From Actinomadura macra NBRC 14102 (GTDB taxonomy: Bacteria; Actinomycetota; Actinomycetes; Streptosporangiales; Streptosporangiaceae), in NCBI RefSeq assembly GCF_001552215.1, contig NZ_BCQT01000006.1:62001-126000 (forward strand): a stretch of DNA of 64,000 bases, given 5' to 3'. Under the pieces are notes generated by a model, which searched no databases, was not told the DNA's origin, and saw only the letters and a program-made list of their open reading frames with translations. A program made the translations under genes and the position numbers. This document shows, in pieces, positions 51,752-60,858 of this stretch; the stretch's first letter is position 1, and each line of letters begins with the position of its first letter.

Positions 51752-52530
51752 CCGCCGCGGACCGCGATGTCCTCGACCAGCTCCCCCCGCTCTCCCAGGC
51801 CGCCGACCACCGGCTCCCGCTGTGGGTCCAGGTCGCCGACAGCGTCCGCGACTTCGCCGAACGGAGCACCGCCGGCGCGCCCGTCCGCCTGCCGACCGAG
51901 GTCCAGCTGGCCCGGCACTACGCGGTCAGCGTGTCGACCGTCCGCCAGGCGCTGACGGCCCTGGAGAGCGAGGGGCTGCTCACCCGCAGGCGACGGCACG
52001 GCACGTTCCTCGCGGCGCGCGACGTGCAGGCGCGGCCGCTGCACCTGACCGGTTCGCTGGACGCGGTCGTCCACCAGCAGGCCAGCGACGAGACGACCGT
52101 GCTCGACAAGACGATGGTCCCGGTCCCCGAAGGGCTGCGCGACGCCTTTCCCGGAGCCGCGGAGGTCGTCGAGTTCCAGCGCGTCCGGTACGCCGACGGC
52201 GCGGTGCTCAACTACGCGAAGAACTACCTGCGCCGCGATGTCGGCGCCCGCATCGACCGGGAGAGCCTGCGCAGGGGCTCGATGACCCAGTTGCTGCGCG
52301 ACGAGCTCGGGCTGGAGCTCGGCCGCATCGACAACGAGATCGCGGCGATCTCCGCGGACTCGCAGATCGCGCGGTTGCTCGACGTCGAGCCGCACGCCCC
52401 CGTCCTGCTGTCGCGGAACCTGACCTTCGACACCGGCGGCGATGTCGTCGACGCCGCGCTCATCTACTACCGCGCCGACCGGTTCCGCTTCGCCTTCAGC
52501 CTCGCCCTGAGTCCGCAGGCCCAGACCTGA
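51748..52530 (+). CDS. GntR/HutC-family regulator
   Basis: 260 residues; ATG overlaps the hmgA stop (ATGA), so the two are co-translated. N-terminal winged [39 protein letters not shown]-terminal UTRA domain of the HutC type: [16 protein letters not shown] and [14 protein letters not shown]. It probably senses homogentisate or a related acid and binds the palindrome at 50,364. Confidence 0.93.
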   Translation: MTAADRDVLDQLPPLSQAADHRLPLWVQVADSVRDFAERSTAGAPVRLPTEVQLARHYAVSVSTVRQALTALESEGLLTRRRRHGTFLAARDVQARPLHLTGSLDAVVHQQASDETTVLDKTMVPVPEGLRDAFPGAAEVVEFQRVRYADGAVLNYAKNYLRRDVGARIDRESLRRGSMTQLLRDELGLELGRIDNEIAAISADSQIARLLDVEPHAPVLLSRNLTFDTGGDVVDAALIYYRADRFRFAFSLALSPQAQT

Positions 52531-52548
52531 GCACGCGCCGGCCGATTG

Positions 52549-53664
<1,116 letters not shown>

Positions 53665-53689
53665 TCACCGTCCTCACCCTCTTCTTTCG

Positions 53690-53719
53690 GGACGCCCCGC
53701 ACGCGCGGCGCGGGCGTCC
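53690..53719 (+). terminator. hairpin terminator after ferredoxin
   Basis: GGACGCCC-C-GC pairs with GCGGGCGTCC (one bulged C) around a 9-nt loop, 39 bp after the ferredoxin stop. Confidence 0.72.
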
Positions 53720-53838
53720 TCCTCAGGGCCCTTCCTTTGGGCCAAACCAATGACGTGTGAGTGGTTGGTCAGGGATTCCCTCAGCGTGCCATCCTTCTTC
53801 GTGTCCGATCGGGACCTCTAGTCGATCATGGAGTGCGG

Positions 53839-55713
53839 GTGGCATTCGCTGGTGCGTGGGAACGGGTCGCGGCGGCGCGGGCGACACTCGCGGCGGCGAT
53901 GCTGGCGGTGCCCCTGACGGCCGTCCCGCCCGCCTTGGCGGTGGGCCCCGTCCGCATCCACGACATCCAGGGCGCCGCGCACATCTCGCCGCTGAACCGC
54001 TCCGCCGTCTCCGGGGTTCCGGGCGTGGTGACGGCGGTGACCGGCACCGGGTTCTGGATGCAGGACCCCCATCCCGACAAGAGCGACGCGACGTCCGAGG
54101 GCGTGTTCGTCTACACCCGCACCCGCCCGTCCGCCGCGGCCGGCGACTCCGTGCGGGTGGACGGCAGGGTCAGCGAGTTCCGGCCCGGCGGCGCCAGGTC
54201 CGCCGGGCTCACCCGGACCGAGATCGACGCGACCGCCACCACGGTGGACGCGCACGGCACGCGCCTGCCCGCACCCGCCGTCCTCGGGCCCCGCGGGCGC
54301 CGGGCACCGTCGAGTCTCGTCAAGGACGGGCGGGGAGACGTCGAGAAGGGCGGCCGGTTCGACCCGCGCCGGAACGGGCTGGACTTCTACGAGTCGCTCG
54401 AAGGGATGCGGCTCCGGGTCGAGAACGCCGTCGCGGTCGGACCGTCCCGCTACGGCGAGCTGCCCGTCCTGCCCGCGAACGGCGCCGGCGCCGGGACGCG
54501 GACGGCGCGCGGCGGCATCCTGCTGCGCGACGGCGACGCCAACCCCGAGCGGGTGATCCTCGACGACTCGCTCGCGGCGCTGCCCGGCATGAACGTGGGC
54601 GACCGGCTCCCGGACGCCAACGACGGCGTCCTGGACTACGGCTACGGCGACTTCAAGCTGCTGCTCACCGCCACCCCCCGCCGCGCGGACGGCGGCCTCC
54701 CCCGCGAGGCGACCCGCCCGGCCAGGCCGGGTGAGCTGGCCGTCGCCACCGCCGGGCTGGACGGCCTCGACCCCGACTCCCCGCCCGAGCGCTTCCGCGC
54801 CCTCGCCGAGGACATCGCCCGGGGCCTGCGGTCCCCCGACCTCATCGCGATCAGCGGGCTGCGCGACAACAGCGGCGAGGCCGATGACGGCACGGTCGCC
54901 GCCGACCAGACCGTCGCCGAGCTGATCACCGCGATCAGCGCGGCCGGCGGCCCCGCCTACGACTGGCGGTCGGTGAACCCGCGCGACAACGCCGACGGCG
55001 GCGACAACGGCACCAACGGCCGGATCGGGTTCCTGTTCCGCACCGACCGCGGTCTCTCGTTCGTCGACCGTCCCTCCCCCGCCGAGCCGATGGCGGACGG
55101 GCCGCCCCCCGGCGGGCCCGACCCGGCGGTCACGGCGGTCAGGGCCGTCCCGCGGGGCGGCACGGCGGGGCTGACGCTCAGCCCCGGCCGTATCGCGCCG
55201 GGCGACGCCGTGTGGGCCGCGTCCCGCAAGCCGCTCGCCGGGGAGGTCACCTGGCAGGGACGGCGCATCATCGTGATCGCGGCGCAGTGGTTCGGGCAGG
55301 CGAGCGACGACCAGCCGCTCTTCGGGCGCTTCCAGCCCCCGTCGCGGCCGAGCGAGTGGCGCCGCGACGCGCAGGCGAAGGTGGTCGCGGGCTTCGTCCG
55401 GTCCATCCAGAAGGTGGACGCGAACGCCGGTGTGATCGTGGCGGGCGACCTCAACGGCGGCGAGTTCTCCCCGCCCGTCCGCACCCTCGCCAAGGACGGC
55501 GGGCTGACCGACCTGCCGGCCGGGCTCGCCGCCCCGGAACGCTACACGGCGGTCTCCGGCGGGAACGCCCAGCTGCTCGACCACATCCTGCTCAGCCCGT
55601 CCCTGCGGCGGCGCAAGCACGAGATCGACGTGGTGCACCGCGGCGCCGAGTTCGCCGACCGGGCGGGCGACCGGGACCCGACCGTCGTCCGTATCGACCT
55701 CGCGGGGAAGTGA
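53839..55713 (+). CDS. secreted endonuclease/exonuclease/phosphatase-fold protein
   Basis: 624 residues from a GTG at 53839 (GGAG 5 nt upstream; another GTG at 53833). Signal peptide to about 34 (A-A-A-M-L-A-V-P-L-T-A-V-P-P-A-L-A). An OB-fold-like domain follows (I-H-D-I-Q-G-A-A-H, G-V-V-T-A-V-T-G-T-G-F-W-M-Q-D), as in ExeM/YhcR nucleases. The C-terminal half has I-A-I-S-G-L-R-D-N, I-V-A-G-D-L-N-G-G-E-F and L-L-D-H-I-L-L-S-P, the catalytic blocks of the EEP family. In the first, E of the usual L-x-E is replaced by Gly-Leu-Arg, which may weaken metal binding. Extracellular DNase or phosphodiesterase role is likely. Confidence 0.85.
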   Translation: MAFAGAWERVAAARATLAAAMLAVPLTAVPPALAVGPVRIHDIQGAAHISPLNRSAVSGVPGVVTAVTGTGFWMQDPHPDKSDATSEGVFVYTRTRPSAAAGDSVRVDGRVSEFRPGGARSAGLTRTEIDATATTVDAHGTRLPAPAVLGPRGRRAPSSLVKDGRGDVEKGGRFDPRRNGLDFYESLEGMRLRVENAVAVGPSRYGELPVLPANGAGAGTRTARGGILLRDGDANPERVILDDSLAALPGMNVGDRLPDANDGVLDYGYGDFKLLLTATPRRADGGLPREATRPARPGELAVATAGLDGLDPDSPPERFRALAEDIARGLRSPDLIAISGLRDNSGEADDGTVAADQTVAELITAISAAGGPAYDWRSVNPRDNADGGDNGTNGRIGFLFRTDRGLSFVDRPSPAEPMADGPPPGGPDPAVTAVRAVPRGGTAGLTLSPGRIAPGDAVWAASRKPLAGEVTWQGRRIIVIAAQWFGQASDDQPLFGRFQPPSRPSEWRRDAQAKVVAGFVRSIQKVDANAGVIVAGDLNGGEFSPPVRTLAKDGGLTDLPAGLAAPERYTAVSGGNAQLLDHILLSPSLRRRKHEIDVVHRGAEFADRAGDRDPTVVRIDLAGK

Positions 55714-55723
55714 CCTGCGTCTT

Positions 55724-55751
55724 CCGAATTTGGGCTGTGCCAAAAATTCGG
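55724..55751 (+). terminator. hairpin terminator after nuclease gene
   Basis: CCGAATTT (55724-55731) pairs perfectly with AAATTCGG (55744-55751), 11 bp after the stop; TGG/CCA may extend the stem. Confidence 0.8.
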
Positions 55752-55842
55752 CATTGATCCGCCCTGAATAGGACCGGTGTTTTCCCGGTACGGCCCCGGG
55801 CACCGGTCGATCGTCACACCCCCCACGGGAGGAGACGCCCCT

Positions 55843-56028
55843 ATGGCGCACCGATATCGGCCGGGCATCAGCCTGGTCGGCCTGCTCTACCTCATCATCG
55901 GCGTGTTCGTCGCCTTTGACCGCGACTACATCGACGCGGCCCTCCTGCGACGGGTCGGCAGCGCACTGCTGGCCATCTTCCTGTGGTTCCTCATCCTGCT
56001 CGGCGTGGACCTCCACATACACACCTGA
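55843..56028 (+). CDS. small two-helix membrane protein
   Basis: 61 residues from an ATG with GGGAGGAG upstream. Two hydrophobic segments, L-V-G-L-L-Y-L-I-I-G-V-F-V-A-F (about 11-25) and L-L-A-I-F-L-W-F-L-I-L-L-G-V (about 42-55), are separated by F-D-R-D-Y-I-D. Such proteins of unknown role are common in actinomycetes. It has its own terminator at 56,038. Confidence 0.82.
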   Translation: MAHRYRPGISLVGLLYLIIGVFVAFDRDYIDAALLRRVGSALLAIFLWFLILLGVDLHIHT

Positions 56029-56037
56029 CCCGGAGCC

Positions 56038-56081
56038 GGCACGGGCCGCGCCGCATCCCCCCACGCGGGGCGGCCCGTGCC
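56038..56081 (+). terminator. 12-bp stem-loop terminator
   Basis: GGCACGGGCCGC (56038-56049) pairs perfectly with GCGGCCCGTGCC (56070-56081) across a 20-nt loop, 9 bp after the small membrane protein. Confidence 0.85.
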
Positions 56082-56157
56082 ACCCCTACCCGCTCGACAG
56101 GTCGCCCTCGCCACCAGGTCATAGACCGAAGAACGCCGCGAGGGTTACTTTCCGCCC

Positions 56158-56238
56158 ATGACGAAAAAGGGATGCAGTTGCGGGCACGGCAGCGGATGCT
56201 CATGCGCGAAGGGATGCTCCTGCGGCTGCAACGGCTGA
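56158..56238 (+). CDS. 26-residue cysteine-rich peptide, metallothionein-like
   Basis: ATG at 56158, TGA at 56236-56238. Seven of 26 residues are Cys (6, 8, 14, 16, 20, 22, 24), arranged as C-S-C, C-S-C and C-S-C-G-C with Gly, Ser, Lys and one His between, and no aromatic or large hydrophobic residues. Repeated C-x-C is the mark of metallothioneins that bind Cu(I), Zn or Cd. It is not recognisably MymT. GAGGG at 56140-56144 is farther (13 nt) than usual. The gap between a terminator and the convergent GNAT gene otherwise holds nothing. Small size makes chance possible, but the composition is hard to explain otherwise. Confidence 0.68.
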   Translation: MTKKGCSCGHGSGCSCAKGCSCGCNG

Positions 56239-56281
56239 CGCCGCGTGCGCCAGTGCGGCGTGGTGCGGCACCGATGCCGCG

Positions 56282-56839
56282 TCAGTGCGAGGCTTGCCGG
56301 TGCCCCGCCGGCACCCAGTAGCGCAGCTTGACGCCCCGCCGGTCTTCGAGGACGCCGCCGTTCGCCTCGATGACACGGCGTGACCCCACGTTGTCCTCGT
56401 CGCAGGTGATGAGCGCGGGATCGATCCCCAGTTCGGCCGCCAGCGGAAGGGCGGCACGGAGCATGGCCGTGCCGTGCCCCCGCCGCCGCGCGGACGGGCG
56501 CACGTCGTAGCCGATATGGCCGCCCACGTCCCGCAGCCACGGGGTGAGGCGATGCCGGATCGACAGGCCGCCGAGGAACTCGTCCCCCTCCACCCACCAC
56601 AGGGCCGTGGACGGGACGAACCCCTCCGGACGCGGCGTCGCCTCAAGGGACTGGGCGCGCAGCGACCACACGAACCGGTCGAAGACCTCGGGATCACTCC
56701 AGTCGGCGGCGTTCGCGCCGATCTCCCGGCCGATCCGGCTGTCGTCGTCCGGCCCGCCCCGTCCCTCCCGCCGGAACTCCTCCATCGCCGCGACATAGGA
56801 GCGGTGGACGGACGGGGTCGGCGGCACGAGCTCGGGCAT
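56282..56839 (-). CDS. GNAT-family N-acetyltransferase
   Basis: 185 residues from the ATG at 56839 (GAGGAGGAG just before). The acetyl-CoA pyrophosphate loop is R-P-S-A-R-R-R-G-H-G-T-A, followed by C-D-E-D-N-V-G-S-R-R-V-I-E-A-N-G-G, typical of GNAT acceptor-site ends. Substrate cannot be predicted. The 8-bp gap to the upstream BNR-repeat gene suggests one operon. Confidence 0.93.
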   Translation of the reverse strand: MPELVPPTPSVHRSYVAAMEEFRREGRGGPDDDSRIGREIGANAADWSDPEVFDRFVWSLRAQSLEATPRPEGFVPSTALWWVEGDEFLGGLSIRHRLTPWLRDVGGHIGYDVRPSARRRGHGTAMLRAALPLAAELGIDPALITCDEDNVGSRRVIEANGGVLEDRRGVKLRYWVPAGHRQASH

Positions 56840-56847
56840 GCTCCTCC

Positions 56848-59376
56848 TCAGGGCGCGACGGCGCGCCACAGGAGGGTGGTCTCGCCGCGGTGATCGGTGC
56901 TGGTGCCGAGGCCCAACAGGTCTCCGCCCATCGACGTCAGGGCGGTGAGTCGCTGGTCGCCCGGGCCGTCCAGCCCGGCCACCGGGACGCGGCGCCAGGT
57001 CGTGCCGTCCGGGGACGTCCAGACGGCGGCGTCGCCGCCGGTGGCACCGGCGGCGACGAAGCCCTTCGGGGTCGCGGCGACGGCGGTGACGGACGTCGCG
57101 CCGCCGAGAGCGCGCGGCGTCCAGGTCGCGCCGCCGTCGGCGGACACCAGCGGTAGCGAACCCGCCTGGCCGAGGGCGATGACCGTGTTCCCACGCGCCG
57201 CGACCTCGGCCAGCGGCCCCGCCGTCGGGGGACCGGTTCCCGTCACCGGGACGGGGGACCCGGCCGGGGGGCTCACGGAAAGCTTGGCCTGAGTCCACTT
57301 CAGGCCGTCCGGCGAGGTCCACGCGGCGGGGGCCTTCTCCCGCCCGCCGACCGCGACGTACCCGCCCGCGGTCGCGGAGACGTTCACGGGGTTGCCGTCG
57401 ATGTCGGAGCGCTTCCAGGTCGTGAGATCGGTGGAACGCCAGGCCGCGCCCGTCCCGACCGCGACGTAGCCGACCGGGCCCGCGGTGACGGCGGCCGGCG
57501 CCGGGCCCGCGGGGAACGGGGCCTTGGTCCAGGACGCGCCGTCCGGCGAGGTCATCGCGAGGGGGCCGGGGGACGCACCGGACGTGCGGCCCACGGCGAG
57601 CCAACCCTGCGCCCCGTAGGCGACCTCGGACAACCAGCCGCCGGACCCGGGGAACTGGGCGCGGGCCCATCTCCGTCCGTCGGGCGCACTCCACACCGCC
57701 GTGGTCCCGTTCGTGCTGCCGACCGCGACGACCCGTCCAGGCCCCGCGGCGACGGATCTGATCGTCCGCTCGGGGCGGACGGCGCCGGGCACCGACGCCA
57801 GGTTCACGCCGAACAGGTAAGCGTCACCGCCCTGGTGGCCGGAGATCGCGACCGCGCCGGTGGCGACCGTCAGGCCGCTGACCTCGGGCGGTCCCTCGAC
57901 CGTGCCGCCCGGCTGCCATGCGCGCCCGTCCATGCTGCGCAGCACCGCTCGCTTCTTGCCGCGGACGAGGACCGCCAGCCCGGCGGCGCCGCCGCCGAAG
58001 CGCTCGATGCCCGTGAACTCCGCGCCGCCGAACTGGCCGGCGGCCCGCCAGCCCTGGCCGTCCGCCGAGGTGAACACGACACCGAACCGTGTCGTTTTGC
58101 GGTGCTTCTTGCGTCCCGTGGTGCGCCGCCCCTCCCGGACGGTGGCGAACCCGCCGGGCCCGGCGACCAGGCCCTTCGTGGCGCCGTACGAACCCTGCGC
58201 CTGCGGGACGGTCACGGCGGTCCACGTCCTTCCGCCGTCGGCGGACCGCCACAGCCCGTCGCCGCGCACGGTGCGCGTGACCTTCCGCTTGCGCTTCTTC
58301 TGGGTGACCTTCTTGGTGAAGGTCCCGTGCGTCACCAGGACGTTCCCCGCCGCGGCGACCCGGTCGAGCCCGGTGATCCCGGGAACCTCGACGCGCTGCC
58401 AGGCCCGGCCGTCCGCCGAGCTCCACACCAGGGCCTTCCCCGGCGCGCCGCCCACGGCCACGAACCCGTACGCGGTGCGGGTCAGGGCGTTGATCTGGTC
58501 GGCCGGACGGAACGCGGGGCCGAGTTGCTGCCGGGTCCACGTCCTCGCGTCCTTGCTGGTCCAGGCGACGACACCGGCGGTGCCCCGGCCGAGCGCCACC
58601 CAGTTCCCGGCGCCGCCGGACAGCAGCCGCGGGCGGTCGCCGAGCGGCGGCTCCGTGCCGTCGGCCGCGCGGACCCGGGCGGTCCGCCAGGCGCGCCCGG
58701 AGTCGGCGGAGTACAGGAACGCGGTGCGCTCCCGCCCCTCCGCGCCGGTGCCCTCGGTGCCCGCGGCGACGATCGCCCCGCCGTCCGCGGCGATGGTCGC
58801 GAGGTCCTGGATGAGCCCGTCGGACACGGCCGCCGGGTCGGTGGCGAACAGCGCGTCCGCGGCCATCGCCCCCGCCGGCCGGGGCTTGGCGGGCTCGGCG
58901 TCGCCGTCGGCCCGCCCGAGGACGAAGATCACCCCGCCCGCGACCAGGACGAGCCCGGCGACGACCGCGATGCCCGACCGCAGCCCGCGCGTCCGGCCCG
59001 GCTTCGCGGACGGCCGCGGCGGCCGCGCCGATTTCGCCGCTCGCGCCGCGTCTGCGGCGGAGTACACCTTCTCGTCCACCGGCTCCGGTCGCGGCCGCAC
59101 GGCGGGCGCCGGGCCGGCGGTTGGCGGAACAGCGGTTGGCGGAACAGCAGTGGGCGGGGCAGCGGGCGGCGCGGGACGTGCGGCGGGCGGGGGGCCGTGC
59201 CCCCACCCCAGCCCGGCGGACCGCCACGCCTCGTACGCGCGCTGCCAGGGCGTGAGGGACGCGGGCAGGTCGGCGGCGACGCCGAAGGTCAGGCGTTGCC
59301 GGACCTGGCGGGAGTCGGCGGGCCCGTCCTCGGTCGGGGGCCTGGCCTCGTCCTGCTCGGGGGTCCTCGCCGTCAC
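56848..59376 (-). CDS. membrane-anchored BNR-repeat beta-propeller protein
   Basis: 842 residues. A cytoplasmic N-terminus carries L-T-P-W-Q-R-A-Y-E-A-W and a Pro-rich repeat (P-P-T-A-V-P-P-T-A-V), then one membrane helix near 140-160 (A-V-V-A-G-L-V-L-V-A-G-G-V-I-F-V-L). The outside part is a series of sialidase-type repeats with S-x-D-G-x-x-W (S-S-A-D-G-R-A-W, R-S-A-D-G-G-R-T-W, T-S-P-D-G-A-S-W, T-S-P-D-G-L-K-W). Active-site residues of true sialidases are not apparent, so it is more likely a binding or structural surface protein. Confidence 0.88.
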   Translation of the reverse strand: MTARTPEQDEARPPTEDGPADSRQVRQRLTFGVAADLPASLTPWQRAYEAWRSAGLGWGHGPPPAARPAPPAAPPTAVPPTAVPPTAGPAPAVRPRPEPVDEKVYSAADAARAAKSARPPRPSAKPGRTRGLRSGIAVVAGLVLVAGGVIFVLGRADGDAEPAKPRPAGAMAADALFATDPAAVSDGLIQDLATIAADGGAIVAAGTEGTGAEGRERTAFLYSADSGRAWRTARVRAADGTEPPLGDRPRLLSGGAGNWVALGRGTAGVVAWTSKDARTWTRQQLGPAFRPADQINALTRTAYGFVAVGGAPGKALVWSSADGRAWQRVEVPGITGLDRVAAAGNVLVTHGTFTKKVTQKKRKRKVTRTVRGDGLWRSADGGRTWTAVTVPQAQGSYGATKGLVAGPGGFATVREGRRTTGRKKHRKTTRFGVVFTSADGQGWRAAGQFGGAEFTGIERFGGGAAGLAVLVRGKKRAVLRSMDGRAWQPGGTVEGPPEVSGLTVATGAVAISGHQGGDAYLFGVNLASVPGAVRPERTIRSVAAGPGRVVAVGSTNGTTAVWSAPDGRRWARAQFPGSGGWLSEVAYGAQGWLAVGRTSGASPGPLAMTSPDGASWTKAPFPAGPAPAAVTAGPVGYVAVGTGAAWRSTDLTTWKRSDIDGNPVNVSATAGGYVAVGGREKAPAAWTSPDGLKWTQAKLSVSPPAGSPVPVTGTGPPTAGPLAEVAARGNTVIALGQAGSLPLVSADGGATWTPRALGGATSVTAVAATPKGFVAAGATGGDAAVWTSPDGTTWRRVPVAGLDGPGDQRLTALTSMGGDLLGLGTSTDHRGETTLLWRAVAP

Positions 59377-59501
59377 GCGCGCTCCTTCACCGGGTCCGCC
59401 TCTGGACCGTCGATGGCACCATCAAACCGCGCCACACCCGCCCGTGTTGGGACATCGGTGTGAACGGCGGCCGATCTTAGCCGCGGCAGCGTTCTATCAC
59501 C

Positions 59502-60059
59502 TCAGGCCCGGCGAAACCGATCTTTCGCCTCGATCGCCCCCTTGTAGGCGAAACCTTGGATGTGGATCACGGGCGCGTCCACCGCCGGAACGCCGTGGAC
59601 CTCGGCGGACACTCCCACTCCACCCGCCTCGATCCGGACGCCCGGCGGGACCAGGATCTCGACCGTGGACTTGTAGGCGAGCACCCGGATCGTGGTGACC
59701 CGCCCTTCCAACTCGGCCGCGCGGAGGTCGAGCAGGGAGTGGCCCTTGTAGATCACGGCGGTGAAGTTCTCGGGCACCCGCCACCGGCCGCTGCGCTTCA
59801 CGGCGCTCTTGTAGGCCATCTGGAAACGGCTCGCGGGACGCACCGGCGCGGGTTCCCTGGGGGCGGACGGCAGATCCGCCGACACCCGGTCAAGGTCCGC
59901 ATGCGTCCGGGCGGCCAACGCCAGGTCGATGCGCTCGTCCAACTCCGCCTCGGTCAGCCGGCCTTCGGCGTAGGCCGTGTGCAGCCCGACGAGGGCCTCG
60001 TCCCGGTCCCGGTCCGAGGCGCGCAGACCGGGCCCGGCCTTCCGCTGCTCGACGCTCAT
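59502..60059 (-). CDS. DUF1707 protein with LiaF-like C-terminal domain
   Basis: 185 residues. Residues 12-60 (L-R-A-S-D-R-D-R-D-E-A, L-H-T-A-Y-A-E-G-R-L-T-E-A-E-L-D-E-R) are a clear DUF1707. Residues about 95-180 are beta-rich, with repeated A-Y-K-S/A-Y-K-G and I-H-I-Q-G-F-A-Y-K-G, like the cell-wall stress-response C-terminal domain. There is no membrane segment. The family is linked in actinomycetes to envelope-stress genes; function is unproven. Confidence 0.9.
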   Translation of the reverse strand: MSVEQRKAGPGLRASDRDRDEALVGLHTAYAEGRLTEAELDERIDLALAARTHADLDRVSADLPSAPREPAPVRPASRFQMAYKSAVKRSGRWRVPENFTAVIYKGHSLLDLRAAELEGRVTTIRVLAYKSTVEILVPPGVRIEAGGVGVSAEVHGVPAVDAPVIHIQGFAYKGAIEAKDRFRRA

Positions 60060-60242
60060 GCCATCTCTCCTTCAGACCTCGACCAAGTCGCGATGTATCG
60101 TAACTCGTCATCGCTCGTTTCGCGAGACATTCGCCCGGATCCGGCCGTCGTGTCCCGACGCGCGATCTTGGTTCCGGCCCGTCCGGACGCCCGTCCACTA
60201 GATTCGGAGGCAGTCCGAAAGTCGAGGTGAGGGGGAGGGTCC

Positions 60243-60827
60243 ATGGTCGGCACGCCCGGCCGCGCGCACGGCCCGTACACGCTCTACGACCTGGACGCGC
60301 TCCCCGAGGAGGGCCGCCGCTACGAGCTCGCCGACGGCTGGCTGCACGAACTGCCCGGCGACCTGTGGCACGACCACGCCGCCGAGCAGCTGAAGACCGT
60401 CCTCAAGGACGCGGCGCGCCAGGCCGACGCCGATGTCCACATCGCCGGCGCCCCGCAGGACGTGACGACCCCGGCGGGCATCCGCAAGCCGGACGTGTTC
60501 GCCGTCGGACGCGACGTCGCCCGCGCCGCGCTGGAGCGCCGCACCCGCACCTACTACGGCCCCGACCTGCTCCTCGTCGCCGAGGTCGTCACGCCCCGCA
60601 CGGTCAACGAGCAGATCGACCGTGTCCGCAAGGTCGACGAGTACGCGGCGACCGGCATCCCCCACTACTGGCTCGTCGACCTGGAGCCGCGCCCAACAGT
60701 CACGATGCTGGAGCTAGAGGACGGCGGCTACCGCGTCACCGGCAAGGCACGCTCCGGCGAGACCGTCACCCTCGATCGCCCCTTCGCGATCGAGTTCGAT
60801 CCCTCCCGCCTCTCCGAGATGGAGTAG
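60243..60827 (+). CDS. Uma2-family putative restriction-endonuclease-like protein
   Basis: 194 residues. R-R-Y-E-L-A-D-G-W-L, I-R-K-P-D-V-F, L-L-L-V-A-E-V-V-T-P and Y-A-A-T-G-I-P-H-Y-W-L-V-D define Uma2/DUF820, a PD-(D/E)xK-fold group. The acidic pair D (K-P-D-V) and E (A-E-V-V) of the nuclease motif is present, though the following lysine is not seen at the usual place. It starts at an ATG with GGGGGAGGG. Such genes occur in many copies in actinomycetes and their role is unknown. Confidence 0.92.
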   Translation: MVGTPGRAHGPYTLYDLDALPEEGRRYELADGWLHELPGDLWHDHAAEQLKTVLKDAARQADADVHIAGAPQDVTTPAGIRKPDVFAVGRDVARAALERRTRTYYGPDLLLVAEVVTPRTVNEQIDRVRKVDEYAATGIPHYWLVDLEPRPTVTMLELEDGGYRVTGKARSGETVTLDRPFAIEFDPSRLSEME

Positions 60828-60858
60828 CCGGGTCGCCCGGCCGACGGGCGGAGACCGC

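Noticed and set aside
53839..56064. Minus-strand open frame of 748 codons (53818-56064)
   Set aside because: Antisense to the nuclease gene; Arg/Gly/Asp-rich without motifs, a common artefact in DNA of this base composition.
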